Under the pieces are notes generated by a model. The model was not told the DNA's origin. It saw only the letters and a list, made by a program, of their open reading frames with translations, and ran no database searches. The position numbers and the translations under genes were made by a program. A stretch of 64,000 nt of DNA from Chloroflexota bacterium (lineage in GTDB: Bacteria > Chloroflexota > Anaerolineae > CG2-30-64-16): the NCBI GenBank assembly GCA_026389845.1, contig JAPLHB010000047.1, forward strand, positions 21,318 to 85,317, written 5' to 3'. Of this stretch, positions 1-8,712 are shown one piece after another; position 1 is the first letter of the stretch; each line of letters starts with the position of its first letter.

Positions 1-1
1 G

Positions 2-220
2 GCCTGCCTGGATGGCCTCTTTGATGCGGTGGCGCCTGGCAACCGTTTCATCCTGGGCTTTGGTGATAACGTTCCCACCGATGGACTGTTCAGCCGCATC
101 CTTCAGGTGGTGGGTGCGTACCGACGGCACTCGGCGCCTCCTATCTCTACCCCCGCCAGCCATAACAGACAGGACTTGCGCAGTATGACACGGAGCACCC
201 TGAGCGGAGCCTCGCTGTAG
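2..220 (+). CDS. URO-D superfamily protein, C-terminal end only
   Basis: This is the 3' end of a gene whose start lies left of the window. The frame reads LFDAVAPGNRFILGFGDNVP and then a short helix ending VVGAYRR. The Gly-rich GxxFILGxGDNVP segment is the closing part of the TIM barrel in the uroporphyrinogen-decarboxylase/MtaA-like superfamily; the paralog at 33790 has GGGYILGPDNAIAIP in the same place. The last roughly 20 codons after YRRHSAP do not look like the family, and the TAG lies inside the palindromic repeat that begins at 194, so the native C-terminus was probably replaced by repeat sequence. Whether it is a methyltransferase or another URO-D relative cannot be judged from this fragment. 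Confidence 0.6.
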   Translation, partial: ACLDGLFDAVAPGNRFILGFGDNVPTDGLFSRILQVVGAYRRHSAPPISTPASHNRQDLRSMTRSTLSGASL

Positions 221-318
221 TTTAGCGAGGCGTAGTCGAAGGGTGCGGCGCTGGTGAAAGGCGCTCCGGCGTGCTTCGACTACGGCCAGCAAACGACGCT
301 GGCCTCCGCTCAGCATGC
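194..318. repeat. Palindromic intergenic repeat (GCRTCCTGAGCGGA family)
   Basis: The element begins GCACCCTGAGCGGA and ends with the inverted copy TCCGCTCAGCATGC. Inside are GTCGAAGGGTGC and its inverted partner around GCTTCGACTAC, and a small hairpin of CCTCGCTG and AGCGAGG. Related copies lie at 8607 (half), 31759 and 49341. It covers the stop codon of the preceding gene. Confidence 0.75.
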
Positions 319-385
319 CTTCGCTTGGATAATTGAGATTGGTTGTGGACAACGTAGCCTTCACGGCACAGGAGAATGCATAGCC

Positions 386-1390
386 ATGGGACTTTACAAG
401 GTGGTCATCACCGACTTTGCGGATGCGGACAACGATCTAGAGGCGGCGGAGTTGCAGGCATCCGGCTTGGACATTGAGCTCTGCCGCCTGAACATCACCG
501 ATTCTGAAGCAGTCATCCCCCACGTACGCGATGCCGACGCCCTCATCATCCTCTGGTGCCAGATCAACCGGCGAGTGATCGAATCGCTCGAACGCTGCAA
601 GGTCATTTCCCGATATGGTGTGGGTGTGGACATGATTGATCTGGCTGCCGCCGCAGAACATGGCATCCCGGTGGCTAACACGCCCGATTTCTGTATCGAG
701 GAAGTCAGTACCCACACCTTGGGCTTCATCCTGGACCTGAACCGGCATATCTGGCTCCACCATCGGCACGTGAGCTCCGGCCACTGGGGCAATCCGCCGG
801 GAGGTCCGCCGGCCAGGCTCCTGGGGCAGACTTTGGGCATCGTGGGATTGGGAAACATCGGCAGCGCCGTAGCGCGTAAGGCTAACTGCCTGGGTTTGCA
901 GGTGCTGGGCTTTGATCCCTACCTGTCACCAGATCGCCTGGCCGCTCTAGGCGTTACGCCCGTGGAGTTGCCGGAGTTGCTGGGTCGCTCCGACTACGTG
1001 AGTTTGCACTGCCCGCTCACAGCCGAAACACGCCACCTGATCGGTGCGCCTCAGCTGGCGATGATGAAACCGACGGCCTACCTGATCAACATGGCGCGCG
1101 GCGCTGTGGTAGACCAGCCAGCCCTCTGCCACGCTCTGGAGCTCCATGCGATAGCCGGCGCTGCCCTGGATGTACTGGAACAAGAACCGCCTGCTCCGGA
1201 TGATCCGTTGCTCCGGCAAGACAATGTGATTATCACACCCCATGCCGCCAGTTGGTCTTCTGATTCGCGCATCCAACTGCGGCGCGACGCAGCACGCAAC
1301 GTGGTCGCCGTGCTGCGGGGCGGGCTGCCGCGTTCTATCGTGAATCGCGCCCAGCTCGCATTGTTGCAGGGAATCCAAATCCCCTCTTGA
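386..1390 (+). CDS. D-isomer specific 2-hydroxyacid dehydrogenase (phosphoglycerate-dehydrogenase-like)
   Basis: A 334-residue NAD-dependent oxidoreductase predicted to interconvert a 2-hydroxyacid and a 2-ketoacid in the cytoplasm. The substrate-binding domain flanks a Rossmann domain with GLGNIG at residues 154-159. The family triad is in place: Arg238 in NMARGAVVD, Glu267 in LEQEPP and His286 in TPHAASW. I start at ATG 386, which has AGGAGA about 10 bases upstream and fits the family N-terminus; the open frame continues upstream to 254 but that part is repeat sequence. The length is normal for the family. In this sugar-acid setting it probably handles a hydroxyacid intermediate rather than serine biosynthesis, but the substrate is not visible. 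Confidence 0.88.
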   Translation: MGLYKVVITDFADADNDLEAAELQASGLDIELCRLNITDSEAVIPHVRDADALIILWCQINRRVIESLERCKVISRYGVGVDMIDLAAAAEHGIPVANTPDFCIEEVSTHTLGFILDLNRHIWLHHRHVSSGHWGNPPGGPPARLLGQTLGIVGLGNIGSAVARKANCLGLQVLGFDPYLSPDRLAALGVTPVELPELLGRSDYVSLHCPLTAETRHLIGAPQLAMMKPTAYLINMARGAVVDQPALCHALELHAIAGAALDVLEQEPPAPDDPLLRQDNVIITPHAASWSSDSRIQLRRDAARNVVAVLRGGLPRSIVNRAQLALLQGIQIPS

Positions 1391-1391
1391 T

Positions 1392-1443
1392 TTGACAAGC
1401 GGCCAACTCGTATGATAGACTGCTAATCAGCTTGTAGGACAAG
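1392..1443 (+). promoter_or_regulatory. Promoter with GntR/FadR-type operator, site A
   Basis: TTGACA at 1392-1397 and TAGACT at 1416-1421 are separated by 18 bases and form a sigma-70-like promoter. Nine bases after the -10 box lies the perfect palindrome CTTGTAGGACAAG (1431-1443), which fits the FadR-subfamily consensus TNGTNNNACNA. The same palindrome, also 9 bases after a TAGACT box, is found at 26043. It would control the ABC importer that starts at 1686. Confidence 0.7.
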
Positions 1444-1685
1444 TCCCCAACAGGCACGGCGGAGTCGGGTGGGAAGCTAACAACCGGCGAGAGTGCCATT
1501 CCCCTTCCAATAGTGCAGCGCGTGGGCTGCACCGCAGCAAGTGATCCGTTACGTGAGAGGGAGGTGTGCTGCTGCAAATTCACGACCATGGGAGCGCCGA
1601 CTTGAACCCGGCAAGTTCGCCGCCATGAGCGGTCGCGCCTCTTTTCCGTTGGCCAGCCAAGAGATCCAAAGAAGGAGAACCCCCC
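1444..1685 (+). other. Long untranslated leader of the family-5 ABC importer operon
   Basis: About 240 bases separate the operator from the first start codon, with no convincing gene. There is a hairpin, GTGCAGC (1513-1519) pairing with GCTGCAC (1526-1532). Bases 1468-1491 are identical over 24 bases to 9702-9725, the stop-codon region of the ketol-acid-reductoisomerase-like gene, and look like a leftover of that gene's 3' end. I recognise no known riboswitch class. Confidence 0.4.
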
Positions 1686-3383
1686 ATGAAAGCCAGAATC
1701 GCGTTGCTGCTGAGCATCCTGGTGGTTGCCAGCATGATCCTCACCGCCTGCCCGGCGCCGACACCGCAGGTGGTCGAGAAAGTCGTCCAACAGACCGTCG
1801 TCGTCGAGAAGCCGGTCGAGAAGGTCGTCCAGCAGACCGTCGTCGTTGAGAAGCAGGTTCAGGTGACTCAACAGGTGGTCAAAGAAGTCGTCGTGACCCC
1901 CACCGCGGCGCCCACGGCATCCAAAGCTGCGCAGTTCCCACTGGCGAAGATCCGCGTGAGCACGGGCGGTACCATCACCCAGCTTGATCCCACGAAGACC
2001 ATCGTTGCCCCGGCCGGCATGGTCGCCTTGCTCGCCAACGGCTACCTGTTCCGCTGGAACGTCAATCACGATTCGCTGCCGGAATTGGTCGACAAGTACA
2101 CCATAGCCCAAGACGGGCTCGCCATCACGATGACGCTGAAGCCCAACCTCAAATACTCAGACGGCTCAGCGCTCACGATCGATGACGTGCTGTACAACTG
2201 GGATCGGATCTACAAGGCGGCGATCACCGACAAGGGCCTGACCAAGGATGTCGAGTCGCTGACGGCGTTGAATGCCTCGACGCTGCTGTGGAAGATGAAG
2301 AATCCGGCCCCCGATTTCCTCCAGTACCTGGGGCGCATTTTCCTCCAGATCCATCCCAAGGCGAAGATCGAGTCCGACCCCAAGTACTTCGAGCATCCGC
2401 TGTCGTCGGGTCCCTACTACGTCAAGGAGTGGATCCCCAACTCGAACCGGGCGCTCCTCGAGGAGAACCCCTACTATGTCAACGGCCCGATGGCGGTCAA
2501 GCAGATCGAGATCGTGTACGTGTCCGACCTGACCTCGCGGGTGCTGCAACTGTCCCAGGGGACACTAGATTATGTCAACGACCTGCCACTGGGAACGGCC
2601 GCCGACTATCCGCCCCAGGTCAAGACGTTCGGCGTGCCGATCGCCGGCACGATGCTGATCGCGATCAACGCCGCGAAGACAGACTCGCCGCTGGCCAACA
2701 ACGATGTCCGCCATGCGATTTCGCTGGCGATTGATCGCGAGGCGGTGGCCAAGAAGGCGTTCTTCGGCATCATGGAGCCGTCGACCGGCCTGATCTATCC
2801 CGGCATCCCCGAAGCGTCGAATGCCCTGGCAAACGGCGGCAAGCGTGATCTTGCGGCCGCCAAGGCACTGCTGGCCAAGACGCCCTATGCCAAGGGTTTC
2901 AAGATGACCCTGATGACGTGGGGCCAGCGAGCAGGCTGGACCAACGGCGTGCTCGTGATCAAGGAGAACCTCGCCGAACTCGGGATCGACGTCACCGCCG
3001 ATCCGGTGGACGACGCCGTGGGAATTGACAGGCAGAACAAGGGCGACTTTGAAGCCGCCTTTGTGGGCACCTCTTCCTTCCCGCTCAGCGTCTACATGGG
3101 GTTCTTCAGCAAGGGCGGCGTCTGGGCGGAGACGTGGGGGCGCACCAAGAATGAACCGCTGTGGGATCTCATCAACAAGGCGACCATCGAGACGGACACG
3201 GCGAAGCGCGTGGAGATGTACCACCAGGTGAACCAGATGGAGGCGGACGACATGTGGTTCATCCCGGTCACCAATCGCGTCGAGCTCCATGGGAGCCGGG
3301 TACCGGGAGATGTCTACACGTTCGTCAAGCTCAGCCAGAATCCCTATGTGAAGACCCTGGCGGACGCGTTAGCCGGCAAGTAG
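1686..3383 (+). CDS. ABC transporter substrate-binding lipoprotein, family 5 (oligopeptide/oligosaccharide type)
   Basis: A 565-residue extracytoplasmic binding protein. Residues 1-19 are a type II signal peptide with lipobox LTAC; then comes a repetitive linker rich in VVEKVVQQTVVVEK, and the SBP_bac_5 fold starts near residue 75. Family landmarks include LKYSDGSALTIDDVLYNWDR and HPLSSGPYYVKEWIPN. AAGGAGA precedes ATG 1686. It heads an operon with two permeases and two ATPases (3499-7156). Family-5 proteins bind peptides, but also oligosaccharides and glycosides; the neighbouring carbohydrate enzymes favour a sugar-containing ligand here. That is inference. Confidence 0.93.
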   Translation: MKARIALLLSILVVASMILTACPAPTPQVVEKVVQQTVVVEKPVEKVVQQTVVVEKQVQVTQQVVKEVVVTPTAAPTASKAAQFPLAKIRVSTGGTITQLDPTKTIVAPAGMVALLANGYLFRWNVNHDSLPELVDKYTIAQDGLAITMTLKPNLKYSDGSALTIDDVLYNWDRIYKAAITDKGLTKDVESLTALNASTLLWKMKNPAPDFLQYLGRIFLQIHPKAKIESDPKYFEHPLSSGPYYVKEWIPNSNRALLEENPYYVNGPMAVKQIEIVYVSDLTSRVLQLSQGTLDYVNDLPLGTAADYPPQVKTFGVPIAGTMLIAINAAKTDSPLANNDVRHAISLAIDREAVAKKAFFGIMEPSTGLIYPGIPEASNALANGGKRDLAAAKALLAKTPYAKGFKMTLMTWGQRAGWTNGVLVIKENLAELGIDVTADPVDDAVGIDRQNKGDFEAAFVGTSSFPLSVYMGFFSKGGVWAETWGRTKNEPLWDLINKATIETDTAKRVEMYHQVNQMEADDMWFIPVTNRVELHGSRVPGDVYTFVKLSQNPYVKTLADALAGK

Positions 3384-3418
3384 TTCGGAAGCGCCGGATC
3401 ATCTTCTTGGGCAGTAGC

Positions 3419-3458
3419 CCCGGTGAGGCGCAGCATAGACGCCAGGCGCCTCACCGGG
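3419..3458 (+). terminator. GC-rich hairpin between binding protein and permease genes
   Basis: CCCGGTGAGGCGC (3419-3431) pairs perfectly with GCGCCTCACCGGG (3446-3458), a 13-bp stem, followed by CTTGTTT. It could be a partial terminator or an mRNA-stabilising hairpin that raises binding protein over permease levels. Hairpins occupy the same place after the other two binding-protein genes. Confidence 0.6.
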
Positions 3459-3498
3459 CTTGTTTGCGGACCAACGTGCTTGAAAGCGAGGGGTTTTT

Positions 3499-4509
3499 GT
3501 GAAGACGGACGCGGGACCTTCGCCAGCAGCCATTTCCTCTTCCACGGCACCCTGGGCGAGATTCCGAGGAGTGCTTGGCAGCGGGGCGACCCTGCGGCTG
3601 GGGCGGGCCTTTCTGGTCAGTTTCGGGGTCATGCTGGTGGCCTTTCTGTTGCTGCGCCTCGCGCCGGGTGACCCCGCGGCGACATTGCTCGGCGATCAGG
3701 CGACGCCCGAGAACCTTGCCCAGCTCAGAGAAGCCCTGGGTCTCAACGGTACTTTTCTGGAGCAGCTTGCGCGGTACCTCAGCGGCGTGGTGCACGGCAA
3801 CCTGGGTATTTCGCTTGCCAGCAACCAGCCCGTCCTCGCGCTCATCGGGAGAGCATTTCCCGTCACGCTCTGGTTGGTCCTCCTTACCGCGGCGATGGCG
3901 CTCCTGGCGGCCGTACCCCTCGGCATGGTCGCCGCGCTCCACCACCGCACCTGGTTCGGTCACGGTTTCCGGGTGGTGGTGTCGCTTCTGCTTGCCACAC
4001 CGGTGTTCTTTTCGGGGTTGCTTCTGATTCTGTTCTTCTCGATCCGGCTCAAAATGGCGCCCGTGGCGGGCTATGAGACCGGATTCCCCGCTAACATGGT
4101 GTACCTGTGGTTGCCGGCGCTGACGCTGTGCACCGTTTTGGTGCCGCTGCTGGCGCGGGTTTTCCAGAGTTCAGTCATTGACACGACCGAACAGGAGTTT
4201 GTCGAGACAGCCGTGGTTCGGGGCCTGCCACGGCGCGTGATGATGTGGCGATACCTGATCCGGCCTTCGATTGCGCCAACCATCAGTCTCCTGGCTTATA
4301 TCGTGGGGCAACTGGTGGGATCGGCGGTGGTAGTCGAGGCGATCTTCGGTCTCCCCGGCATGGGAACCCTCCTCATCGAAGCCGTCCGGGTGCGGGATTA
4401 TCCTGTGATCCAGGGTGGCATCGCCGTCTTAGGACTCTTTGTGGTAGCAGTTGGCTATCTATCGGACCTGTCCGGCGGGTGGCTTGATCCGCGGACAAAA
4501 GCAAAGTGA
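3499..4509 (+). CDS. ABC transporter permease, DppB/OppB type
   Basis: A 336-residue inner-membrane permease. After a 35-residue polar N-terminus there are about six membrane segments, the first around LGRAFLVSFGVMLVAFLLLRL and followed by the LAPGDPAATLLG motif typical of DppB/OppB. The EAA-type cytoplasmic loop reads EFVETAVVRGLPRRVMMWRYLIRP. It uses a GTG start at 3499. The next gene begins inside its stop codon (GTGA overlap), so the two are translationally coupled. It pairs with the permease at 4506 and imports the ligand of the 1686 protein. Confidence 0.93.
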   Translation: MKTDAGPSPAAISSSTAPWARFRGVLGSGATLRLGRAFLVSFGVMLVAFLLLRLAPGDPAATLLGDQATPENLAQLREALGLNGTFLEQLARYLSGVVHGNLGISLASNQPVLALIGRAFPVTLWLVLLTAAMALLAAVPLGMVAALHHRTWFGHGFRVVVSLLLATPVFFSGLLLILFFSIRLKMAPVAGYETGFPANMVYLWLPALTLCTVLVPLLARVFQSSVIDTTEQEFVETAVVRGLPRRVMMWRYLIRPSIAPTISLLAYIVGQLVGSAVVVEAIFGLPGMGTLLIEAVRVRDYPVIQGGIAVLGLFVVAVGYLSDLSGGWLDPRTKAK

Positions 4510-5336
4510 GGTCGCCAATGCTCGCTGCTCTCCGGCGCCTGAGTAAGACGGCCTATGTCGGGATTGCGATATTGGTCGTGATGGTCCTGATGGGGCTGGT
4601 GGTCCCCCTTCTCAGCCCTTACAGCCCGATCACTTCTGCAGGCGAACAATTCGAACCCCCCGGTTCACAGCACTTTTTCGGTACCGACTCCCTGGGGCGG
4701 GATGTCTTTGTCCGCACCTTTGCAGCCGCTCAGCTCGATCTGGCCCTTGCACTCGTCGGGGTGACTATTCCACTGCTCGTCGGCACGATCATCGGCGCGA
4801 TGTTGGGTTCAACCAAAAACGTAGTGGTTTCCACCCTCTGGCAAGTCGTGATAGACGCCATTAACGCCTTTCCCTTTATTGTCCTGCTCATCGGCGTGTT
4901 GGGCATTGTCGGCACCGGATTGCAGGGTCTTCTGATTGCCTTGCTCGCAACCGGCTGGGCCCGTTACGCCAGGGTGGCCAGGACGCGCGCCTTGACTCTG
5001 AGGGATGTGGAGTTCGTGCAGGCCACAGAGGTGCTCGGTTACTCACGAGCCCGCGTCCTGCTCAGGCATTTTCTGCCCAACGTCTACTCCGAGACGCTGG
5101 CCTACGGCCTGAGCGACTTTGTGCTGGTTATTATTACCGTGGCGGGATTATCCTACCTGGGGTTGGGCGTCCGGCCGCCCACTCCAGAGTGGGGGGGCAT
5201 GATGGCCGATGGCCGGTTGTTCTTGCAGCGGGCGTGGTGGATCACCGTGTTTCCAGGTCTAGCCCTATCGCTCACGGCCATCGGGGTGTCGTTGATTGCC
5301 GAGAGCGTGGTGGGATGGGCGAAAGGTGAGGAGTAA
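4506..5336 (+). CDS. ABC transporter permease, DppC/OppC type
   Basis: A 276-residue permease with about six membrane segments. It has the DppC hallmark HFFGTDSLGRDVF near residues 56-68 and the EAA loop VEFVQATEVLGYSRARVLLRHFLPN. The GTG start overlaps the stop of the preceding permease. It is the partner subunit of the 3499 protein. The ATPase gene follows after 3 bases. Confidence 0.93.
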   Translation: MRSPMLAALRRLSKTAYVGIAILVVMVLMGLVVPLLSPYSPITSAGEQFEPPGSQHFFGTDSLGRDVFVRTFAAAQLDLALALVGVTIPLLVGTIIGAMLGSTKNVVVSTLWQVVIDAINAFPFIVLLIGVLGIVGTGLQGLLIALLATGWARYARVARTRALTLRDVEFVQATEVLGYSRARVLLRHFLPNVYSETLAYGLSDFVLVIITVAGLSYLGLGVRPPTPEWGGMMADGRLFLQRAWWITVFPGLALSLTAIGVSLIAESVVGWAKGEE

Positions 5337-5339
5337 CCG

Positions 5340-6362
5340 GTGACGCTCCAACAGGAAAGTACACTCGATGCTGCGGAGAACTCCCTCCTGGTAAAGGTCG
5401 CAGACCTCAAGGTCAGCTTCCGCAAGACGGGCGGACAACTCTTGCCCGTCATTGATACGGCCAGCCTCACAGTACACCGGGACGAAGCGGTAGGTCTGGT
5501 CGGTGAGTCCGGCTCCGGCAAGACGATGCTGTGTCGGGCGCTCCTCGGCACGCTCGGGCGTCACGCCGCGGTCGCCACCGCTGGCAGCATCCTGTGCGCG
5601 GGCTTGAATCTTGTGGGGGCGCCGGAGGCCACCTGGCGTCGCATCCGCGGCCGTGAGATCGGCTATGTGCCGCAGAGTTCGCTGGCGGGCCTGAATCCGG
5701 TGCTCACGATCGGCACCCAGCTCATGGAGTCCATCAGTTGCGTCAGACGCATGAGTGGCCGCGAGCTGCAACGGGAAGCGTTGGAGTTACTCGACATGGT
5801 GCGGATTCCCAGGGCGAAGGAGTTGCTCAGAGAACGGCCGCACCAACTCTCGGGCGGCATGCGCCAGCGGGTGATGATCGCGACCGCCTTAGCCCAAAGA
5901 CCGAAGCTGCTCGTTGCCGACGAGCCGACCACCGCCCTCGACGTCACCACGCAGCGCGAGATTCTCACCCTGCTCGTCAAGCTCCGCAAGGAATTAGGCA
6001 TGGCGCTGATCCTGGTCTCGCACGACCTGGCCGTCATTGAGGAGGTCTGCGATAGCATGGTGGTCATGTACGCAGGATTGGCCGTCGAAGCCGGGCCCGT
6101 CGAGTTGTTGACGCGCAGCCCGCGCCACCCGTATACCCGCGCGCTGCGTGTTTCGCGGGTGGATACGGCCGTCCGAGGCAAGCCGCTCGAGACGATCACC
6201 GGGGAGCCGGCGGCTGTCGGCGCCTGGCCGGCCGGCTGTCGCTTCGCCCCGCGTTGTGCCCTTGTTCAGGACTCCTGCAGACAGGGCCTCCAGCCGCAGC
6301 TCAGGCCGATGGGGCGGCAACAGTCTGCCTGCACCTTCGCCGAACGCATGGAGGTGCAGTGA
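5340..6362 (+). CDS. ABC transporter ATPase, DppD/OppD type
   Basis: A 340-residue ATPase energising the family-5 importer. It has Walker A GESGSGKT at residues 55-62, signature LSGGMRQR near 170, Walker B LLVADEPTTALD and the H-loop LVSHDL. The C-terminal oligopeptide-transporter extension carries the CRFAPRC cysteine motif found in DppD/OppD proteins. It starts at GTG 5340. Codons 5-10 coincide with a copy of a dispersed element (CAGGAAAGTACACTCGAT, 5352-5369), so the first 12 or so residues may be repeat-derived. It overlaps the next ATPase by one base. Confidence 0.92.
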   Translation: MTLQQESTLDAAENSLLVKVADLKVSFRKTGGQLLPVIDTASLTVHRDEAVGLVGESGSGKTMLCRALLGTLGRHAAVATAGSILCAGLNLVGAPEATWRRIRGREIGYVPQSSLAGLNPVLTIGTQLMESISCVRRMSGRELQREALELLDMVRIPRAKELLRERPHQLSGGMRQRVMIATALAQRPKLLVADEPTTALDVTTQREILTLLVKLRKELGMALILVSHDLAVIEEVCDSMVVMYAGLAVEAGPVELLTRSPRHPYTRALRVSRVDTAVRGKPLETITGEPAAVGAWPAGCRFAPRCALVQDSCRQGLQPQLRPMGRQQSACTFAERMEVQ

Positions 6363-7156
6363 TGGCAGAAGCCTTGCTCCAAGCCCAGGACGTCACCGTG
6401 ACTTTCGGCAACCGGCTGGCTGCCTTCGACGCGGTCCAGGCCGCGACGGTCGGCGTGGCAGCCGGGGATGCCATCGGCATCGTGGGCGAGAGCGGCAGCG
6501 GCAAGACGACGCTGGCCCGGGTGCTGGTGGGGTTGCAGCCGCCCCGGAGGGGCGAGGTGCTGTTGGAGGGGAAACGCGTCTTTGGCGCGGGGCAGAACAC
6601 CACCTTCCCGCGCGGCGAACGCTGGAAGGTGCAGATGATTTTCCAGGACCCGTATTCCTCGCTCAACCCGCGGATGAGGGCCTGGCAAGGCGTGGCCGAG
6701 GCGCTGCAAGTCTGGCGGGGCGTTTCCGCCAAAGAAGCCCGGCTCCAAGCCTTCCAGTTGCTCAATTCGGTCGGGATCAGCAGCGAACAGGCGGAGCACT
6801 TCCCGCGGTCGCTATCGGGCGGACAACTCCAGCGCGTGAGTGTCGCCCGCGCCCTGGCGCCCAATCCCAAGGTGCTGATTGCGGACGAGCCGACATCGTC
6901 TATTGATCAATCGGCCCAGGCGCAACTGCTCAATCTGCTCCGGCGCCTGCAGCAGGAACGCGCTTTGACGATCGTGTTCATTTCGCATGATTTGGGTCTC
7001 ATCCGTTACCTGACATCGCGCGTCTACGTCATGCAGAAGGGCAAGATCGTGGAATCGGGTGATACGCTGCGCGTCTTCGACCGACCCGAGCATTCGTACA
7101 CGCAACTTCTCATCGCCTCGATCCCTGGCCGCGTCCAGACCCCATCACCGCTGTGA
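6362..7156 (+). CDS. ABC transporter ATPase, DppF/OppF type
   Basis: A 264-residue second ATPase of the importer. It has Walker A GESGSGKT (42-49), signature LSGGQLQR, Walker B VLIADEPTSSID and the H-loop FISHDL. I use ATG 6362, which overlaps the TGA of the previous gene (TGATG); the longer open frame from 6254 is translated overlap only. It ends soon after the core domain (HSYTQLLIASIPG) and lacks the cysteine-containing tail seen in its partner. It is the last gene of the operon. Confidence 0.92.
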   Translation: MAEALLQAQDVTVTFGNRLAAFDAVQAATVGVAAGDAIGIVGESGSGKTTLARVLVGLQPPRRGEVLLEGKRVFGAGQNTTFPRGERWKVQMIFQDPYSSLNPRMRAWQGVAEALQVWRGVSAKEARLQAFQLLNSVGISSEQAEHFPRSLSGGQLQRVSVARALAPNPKVLIADEPTSSIDQSAQAQLLNLLRRLQQERALTIVFISHDLGLIRYLTSRVYVMQKGKIVESGDTLRVFDRPEHSYTQLLIASIPGRVQTPSPL

Positions 7157-7198
7157 TACCGCACCAGGCCTTCGGCAATAGACATTATCACAAATAGG

Positions 7199-7361
7199 GT
7201 CATTCTGAGCGGGTTGGTCCCAAACCTCCCGTTGTGGCGAGCCACCAGCGAAGAATCTCTCTCATCCGGCATGGAGACCCCTTCGACTGCGCTCAGGGCA
7301 GGCTCTTCGCTGGTGGCTCGCCGTGACGCACCACACGGGATTAACTCGCTCAGGGTGACAT
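7199..7361. repeat. Palindromic intergenic repeat (TCATTCTGAGCGGG family)
   Basis: It starts GTCATTCTGAGCGGG and ends with the inverted CTCGCTCAGGGTGACA. Inside are CACCAGCGAAGAATCTCT and an inverted arm CTCTTCGCTGGTGG. Copies lie at 40910, 46661 and 51377. It fills most of the 445-base gap between 7156 and 7602; the rest of the gap holds the promoter at 7483. Confidence 0.75.
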
Positions 7362-7482
7362 TCTCACAAGGTCCGCTTATTACCGATAATGTCTAATGCC
7401 CATGGCGCTCTCGTCACGTATGGTCTCACCTCGAAACGGTGCTTTGGAATCGCGATCGTCAGAAATCCTCTCTGATTTTCTC

Positions 7483-7533
7483 TTGACACGAGACCTTCGC
7501 CGTGCTAGAATAACCATGACCCATATGATAACT
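7483..7533 (+). promoter_or_regulatory. Strong sigma-70-like promoter with ATATGATAACT element
   Basis: TTGACA at 7483-7488, a 17-base spacer and TAGAAT at 7506-7511 form a near-consensus promoter for the SDR at 7602. Eleven bases after the -10 box is ATATGATAACT (7523-7533). An identical element lies 10 bases after the -10 box at 8566-8576, and a one-mismatch copy at 12992-13002. It may be an operator overlapping the transcription start. Confidence 0.65.
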
Positions 7534-7601
7534 TATAACTAACAACCGACGCCGATGGACTGGAAGCGCACACCATTCTACTCGCTCTGAAAGAAAAGCC
7601 A

Positions 7602-8489
7602 ATGGAACAACGTCTTCTGGACAAGGTCGCCATCGTCACCGGCTCCGGTCAGGGGATCGGCAGGGGGATCGCGCAGCGGCTGGCGCGCGAGGGTGCACAC
7701 GTGGTGATCGCCGAGTACAGCGCCGAGAACGCGACGGCCGCGGCGCAGGAGATCGAAGCGGCAGGAGGCCGCGCGCTGGCTTATCGCATTGACATCTCCG
7801 ACGTCACGGCCGTGCAGAAAATGGTGGACGACGTGGTTGTGCAACTTGGGCACATTGACATTCTGGTGAACAACGCAGGTGTCGTCCAGACCAAACCGAT
7901 GCTCGACCTCACCGAGGCCGACTGGGATCGCGTGCTGGACGTCAACCTGCGCGGTACCTTTTTCCTGGTCCAGGCGGTCGCCCGCCAGATGATCAAGCAG
8001 GTGCCCGAAGCCCTGCGCCAGGCTGCGTCCAACCCCGCGGATATTTCCAGCACAAAAAAGCAGGAAGCGACCGCCGAGAGCGCCGTAGCGAAGCCGCTGG
8101 CCGCCAGCTACGGCAAGATCGTCAGCCTCTCGTCGGTGGCGGGCAGGCGGGGCCGCCCGTGGCAGACGCATTATGCCGCGAGCAAGGCCGGCATCATCAG
8201 CCTGACGCAGTCAACCGCGCTGGCCCTGGCGCCCTACCGCATCAACGCCAACGCGGTCTGCCCAGGCATCGTGCCGACGCCCATGTGGCAGCAGATAGAC
8301 AAGGAGAAGGGCCAGCTTTTCGGCGCCAAGCCGGGCGAGGCGATGGCCTCCTTCATCCAGACCGTTCCGCTCAAACGCGCCGCCACCGCCGAGGACGTTG
8401 CCGGCGCGGTCGCCTTCTTCTGCTCGCCCGACAGCGACTACATCACCGGCCAGGCACTCAACGTGGACGGTGGTTTTGAGATGGACTAA
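7602..8489 (+). CDS. Short-chain dehydrogenase/reductase (SDR)
   Basis: A 295-residue classical SDR, NAD(P)-dependent and cytoplasmic. It has TGSGQGIG at residues 13-20, LVNNAG, Ser in VSLSSV and the catalytic YAASK. It is longer than the usual 250 residues because of an unusual Ala/Glu/Lys-rich insertion (about residues 132-165, VPEALRQAASNPADISS onward) between helix E and the catalytic serine. It has its own promoter (7483) and only a weak ribosome site before ATG 7602. Sugar-alcohol or aldonate dehydrogenase is likely; the substrate is unknown. Confidence 0.88.
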   Translation: MEQRLLDKVAIVTGSGQGIGRGIAQRLAREGAHVVIAEYSAENATAAAQEIEAAGGRALAYRIDISDVTAVQKMVDDVVVQLGHIDILVNNAGVVQTKPMLDLTEADWDRVLDVNLRGTFFLVQAVARQMIKQVPEALRQAASNPADISSTKKQEATAESAVAKPLAASYGKIVSLSSVAGRRGRPWQTHYAASKAGIISLTQSTALALAPYRINANAVCPGIVPTPMWQQIDKEKGQLFGAKPGEAMASFIQTVPLKRAATAEDVAGAVAFFCSPDSDYITGQALNVDGGFEMD

Positions 8490-8524
8490 CGTGATGCGTG
8501 GTACGTGTTCCGTTCTCTTGCCTA

Positions 8525-8576
8525 TTGACAAGCGCCCTCGGCAGCGCGATATATTTGAAGAACTGATATGATAACT
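8525..8576 (+). promoter_or_regulatory. Promoter with ATATGATAACT element
   Basis: TTGACA (8525-8530) is followed by an AT-rich -10 region GATATATTT (8548-8556); spacing is 17 bases to GATATA or 19 to TATATT. ATATGATAACT follows at 8566-8576, as at the 7483 promoter. It would drive the 8713-12850 genes. Confidence 0.55.
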
Positions 8577-8606
8577 GACAGAAGTTACGCAGCCCCAAGA
8601 GCGGGG

Positions 8607-8656
8607 GCATCCTGAGCGGAGGCCACGTCGTTTGTGGCCGCAGGCGAGGGGTGCTC
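8607..8656. repeat. Half copy of the GCATCCTGAGCGGA repeat
   Basis: GCATCCTGAGCGGAGGCC is followed by a GGCCAC/GTGGCC hairpin and GGGGTGCTC; the inverted right end is missing. It lies between the promoter and the gene at 8713. Confidence 0.55.
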
Positions 8657-8712
8657 TGCGGAGGACTGCGTAGGTCCTGTAACGGATAGCCAATGACAAA
8701 AGGAGACCTTCA

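Noticed and set aside
254..385. N-terminal extension of the hydroxyacid dehydrogenase
   Set aside because: The extra residues come from the palindromic repeat; ATG 386 has a ribosome site and fits the family length.
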